NCBI GenBank assembly: GCA_963513945.1
Contig: OY740719.1
Span: 162,822,729-162,886,728, forward strand
DNA from: Hydrotaea diabolus
Lineage: Eukaryota > Arthropoda > Insecta > Diptera > Muscidae
Direction: 5' to 3'
Length of the DNA stretch: 64,000 nucleotides
Part shown: positions 35,278 through 46,740 of the stretch, piece by piece
How the letters are laid out: the number at the start of each line of letters is the position of its first letter
Numbering within the stretch: the first letter of the stretch is position 1
Program-made: the position numbers and the translations under genes
The notes under the pieces: model-generated
What the model was told of the DNA's origin: nothing
Database searches by the model: none
Seen by the model: only the letters and a program-made list of their open reading frames with translations

Positions 35278-35675
35278 TATTATATAGAAAATGGAATTTT
35301 TTTTACACTACGAGTAAGTATGAAAAGTAAGAAAGAAAACTAAGTATGCTCTCATAAGAAAGAAATCACATATCCATTTTAGTAGTTTAGAGATATTAAG
35401 CTTTTTGACTACGAAACACGCTAGCAGTGGTAGATAGGACAATTTTGCTCAACATTTTTCCGTCATTTACAGGTGAAAATTGATTGATTTTACACAAAAA
35501 TCAGAAAATCATTCACGGTTCCGAATCAGCCATTATTTCAATTTTAGCTTTTTGGAGCTTGTGACTTCCTTTTTTAGGACGGCAGTACAGGTAGCACTTC
35601 TTTTTCAATCTTAATTGATTTAAAACAGTCAAGTGTCTAATATTCAATAAAGGTGCTTCGTTTGACATATGTATA

Positions 35676-36502
35676 AGTAGAAAAATGTATGGGTGGTATT
35701 ACAATATTCGAAGAGCATCATACTTCTATTGCTGGGTATATGGTTGTGGTTAAACAATATTATGATCCCCACAACAAGAGTATAATTCAAATACAACCAC
35801 ACTATGATCCTCACAACCATACTTTGTTCCCCACAATCATAGTATGATTCACACTCAACAATACTATGATCTCCACAACCATATTATTATCCTCTAAACC
35901 ATAGCATGTTTCACATACAACCATAGTATGGTCCTCACAACCGTAATTTGATTTACACGCAACCATGCTATAATCCCTACAACCATAGTATGTTAACACA
36001 CAACTATACTATGATCTCCAAAATTATTTATTAGAATTGGGTTTAGTTGTCAACAATGGATTTGAGTTATGAAAATTATTTATTTTATTTTTCAGTAGAT
36101 AAAACCAGATTGTTTGAAAAATTTTATTTCCATACAAAATGTACTGTTATTGCATTAGATACGTAACAATAACATTGTTCTAAACAGCGTATTCAAATGA
36201 AGAAAAATTACAATTACCCAGTATGATTGCCGTAATAATATCATTGTTAACATAAAACCCAAAAACACAATACTTTTGTCGCACCAACCATATTTATATT
36301 GTTGCTACAACCATATTTTTTATTTTTAAATTTGACAATACTACTATCGTTACATTTCTACAATATTAATATTGCGACAATCATACTTTTGTCAAACTAA
36401 AATTCAATAAACAATACTATGGTTGCGACGAACATACTTTTATTGCGGAGAACATATTTTTATTGCCGTGACCATGTAGTAACCATATTTTCTCTCTGCG
36501 TG
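35676..36502. mobile_element. CACGCAGA foldback element, copy 3 (FB3)
   Basis: The left terminus is eroded ('agaaaaatgtatgggtgg'). The right end ..TTTTCTCTCTGCGTG is intact and followed by TA. The CATACTATG/CATAGTATG array lies at about 35725-36015 and the aacaata half at 36150-36490. It is the most diverged copy and has no transposase. Confidence 0.8.
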
Positions 36503-36699
36503 TATATCCCAAGTTTTTGATTTGAATTTTCATTGGTTGCGAGCTCTGTAATATTATTGTAGGTACCATCTTATGATAATTGGAACCAGGTAGTCATCAA
36601 TACCAAGGACAGTGAATAGGGATTGCAAAAAAGGTGTGTTTTTCAACCGAATTTTTGAACTTCGGACCGATTACAAACTGACTTTTTTCTGTGTACTTA

Positions 36700-37545
36700 G
36701 TAGGGACATAAATACTGTTATTAACGTTTTATGCTGTAAAATAAAAAGTACTGAATGTTTTCGGACCAAATATTGTTTAAAATATTTATTGATGTATATT
36801 GTATCCAAAAAGAATCTTTTTTTTCGAAATGTCCGCCTTTTGCCTTTACACACGCCTGGCCAATTGTCAATAGCTGCACGAACCTCGTCCATTGGAAAAT
36901 TGGCCACAGCTCGAACCAAAGCAATCTTAAGAGATCCAATGTTGGGGTATCTTTTGTGACAAACCTTGTCCTTAAAAACCGTATTTGTAATCCAATGGGT
37001 TCAAACCTGGACTGCCTGGGGGCCATTCTTCAGAGGAAATGAACGCTGGCAAATTGTTTCGAAGCCAGGCCTAGGACGTTTTAGCCTTATGGGCCGGCGC
37101 AGAATCCTGCCTGAAAGTCCATGGCTGGTTTTGGAACAGGGAATTGTTAAGAGGCTTCACAGCAGCTTCCAAAACGGTTTCTTGGTAAACTTTGACGGAT
37201 GTTTTGACTCCTTGCTAGCAGAAATGCAGGTCAGTGACTCCATCATAAGAGACACCCCACCAAACCATGACTGAAGCTGGGTGATGACCCTTTTCCACCC
37301 TCAGGATCAGTTCAGATGCTTCCTTTGATGACCGCGCATACACTCTATCATTTTAAATTTTTCCTGAACGGTAAACAATTTTTCATCGATGAACAAAATT
37401 TTTCTGTGTAAGTTATCAGCGTGCTTCACCAAAAGACGTTTGCATTTTTCAGTCTCTTTTTTTTTAAAACTGCAGTCAATAAATGTCCGGTACGTCGTTT
37501 GAAAGCCCCAAGTACCAAGTCTTTTTTAAGGAATTGTATGACAGA
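36700..37545 (-). mobile_element. DD37D (maT-like) transposon remnant
   Basis: The left end GTAGGGACATAAATACTGTT next to TA matches the 30.7-kb derivative; the right end is missing. Minus-strand frames read KILFIDEKLFTVQEKFKM, then GGVSYDGVTDLHFC, GVKTSVKVYQETVLEAAVKP, WTFRQDSAPAHKAKTS, SSEEWPPGSPGLNPLDYKY, VRAVANFPMDEVRAAIDNWP and VCKGKRRTF. The Asp-to-Asp spacing between RQDSAP and NPLD is about 37 residues, as in the DD37D group. It has many stops and frameshifts. Confidence 0.8.
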
Positions 37546-37699
37546 AAGATTTATATATTTTGTATACCCTCCTAAACTGACTATCTCGGTCTAAGTCTAC
37601 ACCGAATGCGTGCACTATTCGTTCCGTACGACACACGCTTTAGAGCGGCACAACATAATAAGTGCGTAACATCAGACCTTCAGACTCTAGTAATATCCA

Positions 37700-38240
37700 T
37701 CATATACACAGGGTGATCCTAATTCAAGCCTCTTTTTAAAAATTAAGTTTTTATTATTATGATTTATTTAAAAGAGCAAACACTCCCATAGTTTATGGAA
37801 CACAATTTTTATTATGTAGGCGCCTTAGCTGATTTTGAAGTAGTGAATTTAGTCATCCCAATTAACACCTTGATCATAGTTGCTGACTGTACCTAACGAA
37901 TGGTATGCTCGATTTTTGCCTTATGGGCCAAAATCATTAATAGATGATTCGCATAGCAAGTCAAACGGCGTTACATCAAACTTTCAATGCTCAATTGAGA
38001 TCGGAGAGGCGGCTGTTAACACTATTACCGAACTAGGCTCGCAAAAAAATCGATTAAATCGTGAGGTGTCTGGCTTAAAGCGCTATCTGGCTGAAGCCAA
38101 AGATAGAACAAGTTCAATGATTTTTTGAGTAAAATCGTTGTCCATTTCGCACTGCTGTAAAGTACAGGCGGAGAAGCGATGATGTCCGTGTACCTTCAAT
38201 TACCGGGTCAATTGGACCTTATAAGCAAAGCTGCATCAGA
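37700..38240 (+). pseudogene. Unrecognised reading frame, weakly SNARE-like
   Basis: The frame 37880-38128 contains EIGEAAVNTITELGSQKNRL followed by NREVSGLKRYLAEAKDR, a predicted coiled coil. The pattern 'IG...ELG.QR..L.R' recalls Vti1-type SNARE proteins. The rest of such a protein and a C-terminal membrane anchor are absent. 37710-37735 (cagggtgatcctaattcaag) looks like a transposon end, so this may also be part of an unknown element. A processed pseudogene fragment or chance are both possible. Confidence 0.2.
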
Positions 38241-38365
38241 CTTTAAGCAAAGTTTACATCAGACTGGAGAGTGAAATTTTTTAGTTGTTGAGATCGGTGA
38301 CGATCTGCTACAATAGCCACATTCTTCACATTCGCCAGAGACCGATAATGTTGCCCACTAGCATA

Positions 38366-38546
38366 CACACAAACAACAGGTTTGTTGCCACCATCGAATT
38401 TTTTGCCAACCGAATGATGGTGGTTGCACATAGTATCCATGTATTACATAGCTGCAACTGAATGTTGATTGGGTACAGCGCAATTTTCAGTAGTGGGAAC
38501 TGACAATACTTTATCTGCCGATTTTCAACTGATTTTTCTCTGTGTG
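38366..38546. mobile_element. ATTCGGTTG-family MITE, short copy with CACACARA ends
   Basis: The left end CACACAAACAACAGGTTTGT and the inverted right end CACACAGAGAAAAATCAGTT are similar to each other and to the CACGCAGAGAAAA ends of the FB family. The interior has 'aaccgaatgatggtggttgc', 'gcaactgaatgttgattggg' and 'cagtagtgggaactgacaat'. Flanks are TA (left) and TG (right), so the duplication is not exact. Confidence 0.65.
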
Positions 38547-39387
38547 TGCTTTTCTCAAAAACATTTTGCACAAACGCACTGTAAGCGCTACAGCATCGGT
38601 TCTGAAAATTAGTTTGAATCTTTTTCCCAAGGTTGTTCAAGCATAAAACGATTAATTTATTTTTACCTCCAAAAAAGAAACCACTTACTCGATTACACGG
38701 ATGGACTACCCGGTATCAATGTAGCATAACCACATCCTTCAGACTTCTTATAATAAGTATAAGGATGCCAATTAAGAGGAATACCTAATAATAATAACAA
38801 GGACAACTAAAGCGGTCATATTTTATACAATAATCAAAGAATTTAGGTTAATTCTCGGTCATTAATGATTAAAAAACCATTCATTGATTCACACTGGCGT
38901 ATGTGTCAATGAGAAGCTCTTCTTCTGATGCTCTGACGTATGCGTTGAATTTAATTCATTTAATTCATCGCAAACTCATCGAGGAACTACACAGAAGGCT
39001 CACGCATGCTACGACTATTAAATTGGGCAACATTTCTTAATGCGCCTCAGGGATTGGCTGACTGACTAGCTTCCATTGGATTTGCAGTGGCTTATAATAA
39101 AACGAAATTTTCATCTTTAATTATCAATTAATAATCTTTTGCTTACTTTGGATGGAACATCCATATTAAGGAACCTTTACTTAAACGTGCAAAGAGTAAT
39201 TATTATGCTGACAATTTAACTGCATTGCAAGTGACGTATACTAATTATTCAGCAGTTGATACTACTTTAAAGATGCCGTTAAAGTTGTAAAGGGTATAGT
39301 GCCGGGGTGATAGATACTTTAGTGGTATATACAGATTCGTTGCCACGACCAATTTTTTTTTGCCAACCTAATGATTGACATTGCACG

Positions 39388-40520
39388 TACAGGGCGGCTG
39401 ATGAAAGCCGTTTCCAAAAAAAAATTTAATTACTTTTTTTTTAATTAAAGAAACTGGTAATTTTTTTTTTTTATTTTGCAGATTGATTTTTAGATTTAGC
39501 AAAAATGGATAACTGGGACTCTGAAACATGAATTTGGATTGTCCGCCGCTATCACGCATTGGAGTCAGTAGATTCGGTTTAAATAGAGGATAGGCGCACG
39601 TTTGGCGGCAATCCTCCGAGCAGATGGACCATAATGAGGCTTAATAACAACTTTGCCGAGCATGGGAAAGTCAACAAAAGACCTCACCATCGAAACCCTT
39701 CAGCTCGGTCGGAGGAAACAATCGCTGCGGTAGCTGCTACCATACAAAATAATCCAAAAGTTTTAACAAGAAGCTTACCTGCTGAAATGGGTATAAGCAG
39801 ACAGTCATTACAGTCAACTATGCACAAAGATTTTAACTTATTCCCATATAAAATTCAAATTGCCCACAAACTGAACGTAAAAGGCTTTCCAATTCGCTTG
39901 GAATTTTGCCAGAAGATGCTTTAAATGGTGGAAGAGGACGGAAGCATGTTGAACTATCTTTTAACGTCCATTTCGAGGCCCATTTCGATTTAAACGGCAA
40001 CATAAACAAACAAAATTATCGAATATGAAGCGCTTCCAACCCACAGACACTCCATGAGACTGAATTGCACCCACTTCGTGTCACAGTGTGGTGTGCAGTT
40101 TCATCACGCTGCATTGTCAGACCCCACTTCTTCGAAGAAAACGGTCAAGAGACATACTAGAGCATGTTGAGAGGGTTTTGCTGTTCAGAATTACGCCGAA
40201 TGTGAATTTCTTTCAACTCTGTGTGGTTTCAGCAAGATGGTGCAACTCCACACATACCCCGGCCTGTTATGACAGAATTGCGAAAATTTCCCAAAAAGCT
40301 GATATCCAGAAACTCAACATTCCGTTGGCCGCCCAGGTCGCCTGACCTTACTGCATGTGACTTTTTTGGGGGGTTATTGCAAACAGGAAGACAGGAAGGC
40401 GAGACACAATTGCGGCTATTCCTGCCTCAACTCTCTAAGCAGTAATGAACAACTTTTTGGTAAGACTCCGCACATCAACGAAAAGGCGGTGGGGGGGTCA
40501 TTTAAATTCCTTTTTTTTTA
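39388..40520 (+). mobile_element. DD41D-like transposon, third subfamily, degenerate
   Basis: Plus-strand frames read HGKVNKRPHHRNPSARSEET, IQNNPKVLTRSLPAEMGISR, STMHKDFNLFPYKIQIAHKL, then VTVWCAVSSR-like sequence, FQQDGATPHIPRPVMTELRK and WPPRSPDLTACDFF. The QQD to ACD spacing is 40 residues. It begins near acagggcggctgatgaaagc. Right end not found. Several frameshifts separate the blocks. Confidence 0.75.
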
Positions 40521-40599
40521 AACAAATTAATCTATATTTAATAAATTGAGCTTTAAAATGAGCTTTAACATGAATAATAGGAAAATTAATTCCATACAC

Positions 40600-41530
40600 T
40601 GAAAAAAAAGTTATTTGAGTTTCCTTATGTAGCCCATTAGTGTAGCCGAATGTTAGTAAACGCATTGAAATGTTTAGTAAGTGAAACTGAATGTATTGCT
40701 AGAATTAAAAAAGTAAAAACCTCCATGTATTCCATTGCTACCCCCGAATGTTGATTGGATACACGACAGTTTTCAGTAGTAGGAACTGACAGTATCTGTT
40801 CAAGAGACAAAATATCGCTTACCCGAACTAATAAGGATGATAATTGGAATTGAATTTGTACATGTATTGGTTGTTTTAGATTATTGGCTATAAGCACTCT
40901 TTGAATTCGGTTGTCGTTACCAACCGAACTGCAATCACCAAATGATTATAATCGTAGTGGATATTCGGTTCGACGTACCAGGAGATGATATTTATAAAAT
41001 TCGTATTGTACACACAACTAATTGATCGGTCATACCATAGAATCGCTGAGAAGGCATTAAGTAAAACAACTAGTAGTTGAGGCAACTAATAGTTTTGCAA
41101 ACAATTTGGTTAGTGAAGATAACTAAAATTTCATTTCTATCAAAAATGGGTCGTTTAATGGTTATTTTTTTTGTTTTGAATAGGCATTATTTAATTAATA
41201 GAAATGTAGTATTACTGACCGTAAGCCAATCAATTAGTCCAATGTTTTTCAGTAAAAGTTTTGCAACATCATTTCCATCTATGCTCAAGAGTCTTGAAGT
41301 GTTTAAAGCAAACAGTTTTTTGTCACTGTTAACAAAATTTTACGTTGAACAAATGTGGATTATTCTTTTCTGGAGGTTCGGATACTTCGTATATTTCACC
41401 GATATTTTAGTTCCAATTACTAAAAATTACAGAGCAGCAACTAACATTCGGTTGCACTGATGGAATACTCTAGGTACATGCAACCTCAATCATTCGGTGG
41501 CCAAAAAAAACGGTTGTGGCAACGTACGAG
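40600..41530. mobile_element. ATTCGGTTG-family element, long or composite copy
   Basis: The left part has 'gtagccgaatgttagtaaac', 'cccgaatgttgattggatac', 'ttttcagtagtaggaactga', 'ttgtacatgtattggttgtt' and 'tcggttgtcgttaccaaccg'. The right part has 'aacattcggttgcactgatg', 'gaatactctaggtacatgca' and 'aatcattcggtggcc'. Two copies may be joined here. A reading frame at 41077-41460 between them is not recognisable. Confidence 0.5.
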
Positions 41531-41539
41531 TATCATACC

Positions 41540-42940
41540 ACCAAATGTTCAAGCTTATACAATTTTTTAAATCGTTACCCACAAACGAAAAGATTTTCCG
41601 CTCACTTTTAATTTGTATTTTGAACAAAGTGTTCTTCAAATTGCTCAAATGTTTTTCTCGCCATAGCTGTAACACCCTTTAGCACAATTTGATTTTGTTT
41701 AACAATAAACAATCCAAGCACGTTCTACTTGTGTTTACACGCTCACGTTGATCTTGTCACAGCCAGTGTTACCGCTGTGTTACTAAAGTCTACATTTTGT
41801 AAATTTTTTCTACAGTGATTTTTTGTGCAAATCATTTTTGTTATAAGACGTGTGAAGATTGTGAGCCGCCCCATGAGATGGTTAGAGCACACGACTAACA
41901 AGTAAAAACGGATTTAAATTCCAAATATAGCAGCCGCGGGTTTAAAACCTCGTAAATGCCAGCGACTTTATCGACGATCGTTTTAGGCCTTAACATTAGA
42001 AAATGGTGCAAACTTGTATCCAAATTCAATGTTTTGTCGATCGAAGTGTGCGTTGATAGAAAAAATTTTGTTGACCCAAAATGAGACACCTTCTACGCTG
42101 CTTTACGCAAGTTTATGAGGAAGTTCGTGAAACTGGTGTGCTATTGGACAACAATTGAAGACATGCAGCCATCCGTTTCGCTACAGTTTCTCAGATTAGG
42201 ACTTATAGCAGTTCGAAAACGAAACGCCATACAAATAAATGATTGTAGCACTTTTTAAATGAAAATATACCATTTTTTTTTTTAAAAAAATCACCTTTTT
42301 CTGTTACTGCGATGGCAACACTACCCCGCCCATGTAAAGGAACGACTTATCGACTCATGAAGAGGAAGTAAAAACACGACTGTTTCTTTTTGGCATCTAC
42401 CGAGCTATTTTGCATTTATACGCATCCAAGAAGAATACATTTTGCATTACAAAAAAACTTCGTATGGTTACGAAATCAATTTAAAAATATTTACATGTAT
42501 TTCGAATTCGTCTAAAACAAACGCACATCCTATTGCATGTATTCAGGCATGCCCAGCACAATGTGTGTAGGGTTCAAGAGAAAGATGACCATTTAAGAAT
42601 TTTGGAATGTTTATTATTTACTTATTTTTGCATCTGATTAAGTGAGAACAATATGGTAAATTGTGAACAAAAAGTTAAATTTAGTAAAGTTTGGTGCATA
42701 TCCATCCATCCAAAACGTTATTTTTAACCAAAAATTATAATAGAATTAACTAATGATTATGAAAATTTTAAACGTTTCTTTGCATTCTACCCGAGGTTTT
42801 GATTTGGGCAATTTTGTCTACATGAGTATTAAGATGAGCGGGTTTTGGTCTACATACGTATATGAAATGGGTAGTGTGCATAAAAGTATCCCAGGCTCTA
42901 TGTCGGGTAGGAACATCTGACTATTGCTACGGTAATTTTT
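41540..42940. other. Intergenic DNA with a possible HTH remnant
   Basis: At about 42085-42170 a frame reads RCFTQVYEEVRETGVLLDNN followed by RHAAIRFA, which recalls the HTH-linker of DD41D transposases. It may belong to the copy at 43.1-43.8 kb. The rest shows nothing recognisable. Confidence 0.35.
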
Positions 42941-43099
42941 CTACCGGGTAAATGCCGGCGACTTTATAAGAAAGCGATTCATCAAAAAGTTATGGAAACA
43001 ATTTTCTACACACAGCAAAAAATTAGCAGAAAGTATGTTTATAGGTTGGATAAACATACTTTCTGTTGGAATCAACAACATTGCATCGTATTGATGGTT

Positions 43100-43800
43100 A
43101 CATGGTTCGACGTACCAAAAGATAGTAGCATTTGGGAGGGCCATATTAAATTTGAATCGGCTGTGGAATATTGCCGCATATGGTTTTTAAAGGACCCATA
43201 CGTGACTATTGAGAAGCCAATGCAGCCACAAAGTGTAACTGTTTGGTGTGGATTTTGGGCTGGCGGCATCTTTGGTCCACTTTTCTAAAAAATGAGCCGC
43301 CGTCACCGTCAACGGTAAAAGAATTTTTGTTTCCAAAAATTGATGAGAATGACATGGACGACATTTGGTTTCAACAAGACGGGGTCACATGCCAACACAC
43401 AGCCAACACAACCATCGATAGCTTACGAACTGTTTTTAAAAATCGAATAATCCGCCGAAATTGTAATGTCGATTGGCCGTCTCGGTGCTGTGATTTGAGC
43501 CCTTTAGACTATTTCCTATAAGGAGCCATTAAGGAACAATGTTACGCAAAGCATCCAGAAACAATTTAAGCGTTTAAACTTGAAATCAAAGATGCCATTT
43601 AAAAGATTCGACCAGAAATAATTAAAAATGTACTAACAAAATTGCGTTGATCGGATGAGCTACTGCCGAGCCAGTTGTGGTAATCATATAAATGATATTG
43701 TATTCTATTATTTAATGACAGAGTTCAACCTTTCCTAAATTTTTTTTTACAATTTTAAATCGCCCTCCCTGTACAATAATATTTTAATTCTTACAGCCAT
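43100..43800 (+). mobile_element. DD41D-like transposon 3' half
   Basis: Frames read EKPMQPQSVTVWCGFWAGGI, WFQQDGVTCQHTANTTIDSL and VDWPSRCCDLSPLDYFL, then KHPETI. The last coding segment is followed by '..ttaaatcgccctccctgt' (to about 43793), the inverted form of acagggagggcg, resembling the left end at 39390. The 5' half is replaced by an ATTCGGTTG-type fragment (43010-43130). Confidence 0.7.
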
Positions 43801-44049
43801 TAAGTCGGTTTTACCAACCGAGTTCAGTAAAAACTATTTGTTGCTACAATTAGTTGTTTTGACGACCAACCAATTACGAAGTACGACAAATAAATTCTTT
43901 GTCCTTTCATCTTTTTTTCGAAAAAGTGACGAAAAATAAAAAAAATTGTCGAATTATTTTCAGTTGGGTCGTGTCCGTTTTTTTAATTAAATTGTAAAAG
44001 TGTTTTTAACAATGGTCTTTTTTGGCTCGTCTAAAATAAAATTAGAATA

Positions 44050-44310
44050 TGTGACGCGCAAAATAGAAAGGGACCTGAGGTTAAAAACCAGTTTTGTTCA
44101 GGAGAGCCATTTAAAAGATTAGGTCCCTTTCTATTTGCGCTTAGAATCGTCGACTTCACGATCATAAAACGCGCATATCTCTGGGAAGGAACACTTTTGG
44201 GGCATGGGATCGGTCTCATTCGATGCTCAGATGTTGTCCACATCAAAACAAGTAAAAAAAAGGAAAATTGATTTTTTTTACCCTTAGGTCCCTTTCACTA
44301 TGCGCTGTCT
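44050..44310. mobile_element. GCGC-type MITE, copy 4
   Basis: It begins TGTGACGCGCAAAATAGAAA next to TA and ends ..TTTCACTATGCGCTGTC, with the last bases eroded. It holds the complete central module once ('cgcgcatatctctggga', 'gatcggtctcattcgatgct'). Confidence 0.85.
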
Positions 44311-44419
44311 CCTTTAATTTTTTTTTATAAAATTTAATAATTAAGTTATTCTCAGAAAGGAAACCAAAATCGCCACAGAGGGCGATTTGCATAATACATT
44401 TTTTTAAGCCATAATTAGA

Positions 44420-44545
44420 AAACCTACAAAATACCCAATCAACATTCGGTTGTAGCGATGGAATACATGGTTTGTACTGGCAAGCAGCAACATTTGGTTT
44501 GCATAGAATACGGTTGTGGCAACAAATATGTTCTCTTTAAATAGC
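44420..44545. mobile_element. ATTCGGTTG-family fragment
   Basis: 'caatcaacattcggttgtag', 'cgatggaatacatggtttgt' and 'aatacggttgtggcaacaaa' match the right end of the 45.5-46.0 kb copy. The terminus is lost. Confidence 0.6.
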
Positions 44546-44816
44546 AGGCCTTGTTAATTGGTTGTTAGAATTGTGTTCAACTCATACATTTGCGATATGC
44601 CTTTGGGATGTTAAAGTTTGTAAGAGAACAAATACTTTTAAATTTACAGGTTTTTTTTAATTATCATAAACGGCCGAATACTCGGTAAAAATTATTCCAT
44701 CGCCGAGATTTTTAAATACTTTAGAGTTAGAACACTAGTGACGAAAAAGGCAAAATTTTTTAAAAAAAAATGTATAAGGTAAACACCTACTAGAAAAAAG
44801 CTTTAAATAACATAAC

Positions 44817-45036
44817 TAAGTGCATAAAGATAGGGACCTAAGGGTAAACAAATCAATATTCAAATTGAGCATCGAATGAGACCGATCCCATGTCCCAAAA
44901 GTGTTCCCTCCCAGAGATATGCGCGTTTTATGAAGGTGATGGTACACCAAAGATACACGTATTTAAATCTTTAAAATGGCTCTCCTGAACAAAACTGGTT
45001 TTTACCCTTAGGTCCCTTTCTATATTGCGCGTCACA
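44817..45036. mobile_element. GCGC-type MITE, copy 5
   Basis: The left end is eroded (tgcataaagatagggaccta). The right end ..CTATATTGCGCGTCACA is intact. It lacks the 'gatgtggacaacatc' block, so it is about 220 bp. Confidence 0.75.
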
Positions 45037-45359
45037 TTTATAGTTTTATGTTATTTTATCATAAATTGACCGATTTGACATCTTAATATCAATTTAACTT
45101 TAAAATAAAATTTAAAATATTTTAAAATATAATTAATAAATAGCACTTGTTCAACTAAAAAGTAAAATCGGGAAATTTTATAATTTTAATTTTATGTCAG
45201 AAAACAGCACTTATGGGTCATCTCTTCTCACGGTTAAAATATTTAATATTTTTTATCTTTCTATAAAAGAAAAGCCTTATTGTTTCACATTGCGATAGGA
45301 GTATAACCTACATATCAAAAATAGGTTTTACAGTTAAAAGAACGCAAGGCACATTGCAA

Positions 45360-45473
45360 ATATCTCGAACAATGTTACCATCAGTACTATAAAATGAGGA
45401 TTATTGCAACAGAAATTCGGTTTATCCAAACGAATTTCTGTTGCAATAATCCTCATTTTATTGTTCGAGATAT
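45360..45473. repeat. Two-segment perfect hairpin (31 bp + 14 bp stems)
   Basis: The inner stem 45389-45419 pairs with 45431-45461 without mismatch (it ends ..acagaaattcg / cgaatttctg..) around an 11-nt loop. The outer stem 45360-45373 (atatctcgaacaat) pairs exactly with 45460-45473 (attgttcgagatat). The left arm has an extra ~15-17 nt (gttaccatcagtactat) between the two segments. No element ends were recognised around it. Confidence 0.9.
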
Positions 45474-45484
45474 CATATGATAGT

Positions 45485-46042
45485 TGCTAACCATATCACG
45501 GAATTCACTATCAATAACACAGTTATACGAACCGAATTAAGTTTAACTATTGGTTGCGATAACTAGTGGTTATGGCAACCAACCAATTGTGATGTACATA
45601 TAACTTTGGTACCAATAATTGGTGGTGATAACAGATATTTTCTTCGTAGTAACTAAACCCTGTTAAATTCGCTGTCTATTATCTGTTCTAGTCACTACAA
45701 AATATTTGTGTGCGACGAAAACATATCCCCAAAAATGTATAAAAACAAAATAAATATGGTCAAACAGATTAAGTTACAGACGAATTCAAATATTACTTAT
45801 AACCAACAATCTATAACTACAGCTAATACATGTACAAATCCAGTTCTCATAATCATCCTAATTTGATAGGTTTACCGATACTTTTTCTCCTCAACCGTAA
45901 GTGTCAGTTCCCTGTACTGAAAATTGCCGTGTACCCAATTAACATTCGGTTGCAGCGATGGAATACATAGATAGTTCGTGCAGCCACCAACATTCGGTTG
46001 GCAAAAAAAATCGGTTGTGTCAACAAATCTATTCTCTGTGTG
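45485..46042. mobile_element. ATTCGGTTG-family element, best-preserved right end
   Basis: It contains 'actattggttgcgataacta', 'acttataaccaacaatctat', 'cagttctcataatcatccta', 'aacattcggttgcagcgatg', 'gaatacatagatagttcgtg' and ends 'caaatctattctctgtgtg'. The left limit is uncertain. Confidence 0.6.
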
Positions 46043-46740
46043 CGAGCTTTCACTATACTTTAAAGGGCCAATATTACAAGTTGTTGCAAACAGAAACGTT
46101 AGCTCCTGCCCGGCCGTACTACCGAACAGTTCACTTGATTTTTCTAATTTTATATTCGCAAAATATAAATTTTCCCTTTTTCCTAAAGTTTTCATTTACA
46201 GTCGCACTATGTTGATCCCTGCTTCAATTCTAGACATATTTTCCAAACTCTGGCTTCACAGACCTGCTAGAGAAAAGCAAAAATTCGGGAAATAACATGT
46301 GATCCATTTAGAGGTCTTTTTTCAGAACAAAAACAAAATATAAAAATTCAAATCAAGTGTGGAATCTTTATTGGTAATTTGAAAGGATATTTTATGGCAT
46401 TATTTTTTTGAATATAATTTCCTTTAAACGTTGGCCGCAACTGCGCCTCAGGGTTTCCATTCTGAGGGTCCAATTTTGGATGACTCGTTCGAGCATTTTG
46501 ACCGGTATGGCTTAATGGCAAGCGTAATGTTGAATCGTAGCTGGTTTGTTTTGGGTTACTTTACGTAACCCCAAGGAAAAATGACTAAAGGTGTGATATC
46601 ATTCGATCTAGGAGGCCACTCCCCTGTCTAAAACGTGAAATTATCTGTTTTTCGAAATTACCTCTCAATAGATCCATTGTTCGAGCAGCTGTATGATAAG
46701 TGGCACCGTCCTGTTGAAACCAAGTGTCGTCAAGATTACG

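Noticed and set aside
42992..43288. A 98-codon frame starting METIFYTQQK as a new gene
   Set aside because: Its first third is an ATTCGGTTG-type repeat and its last third is DD41D transposase (VTVWCGFWAGGI). It is a chance fusion of two element fragments.
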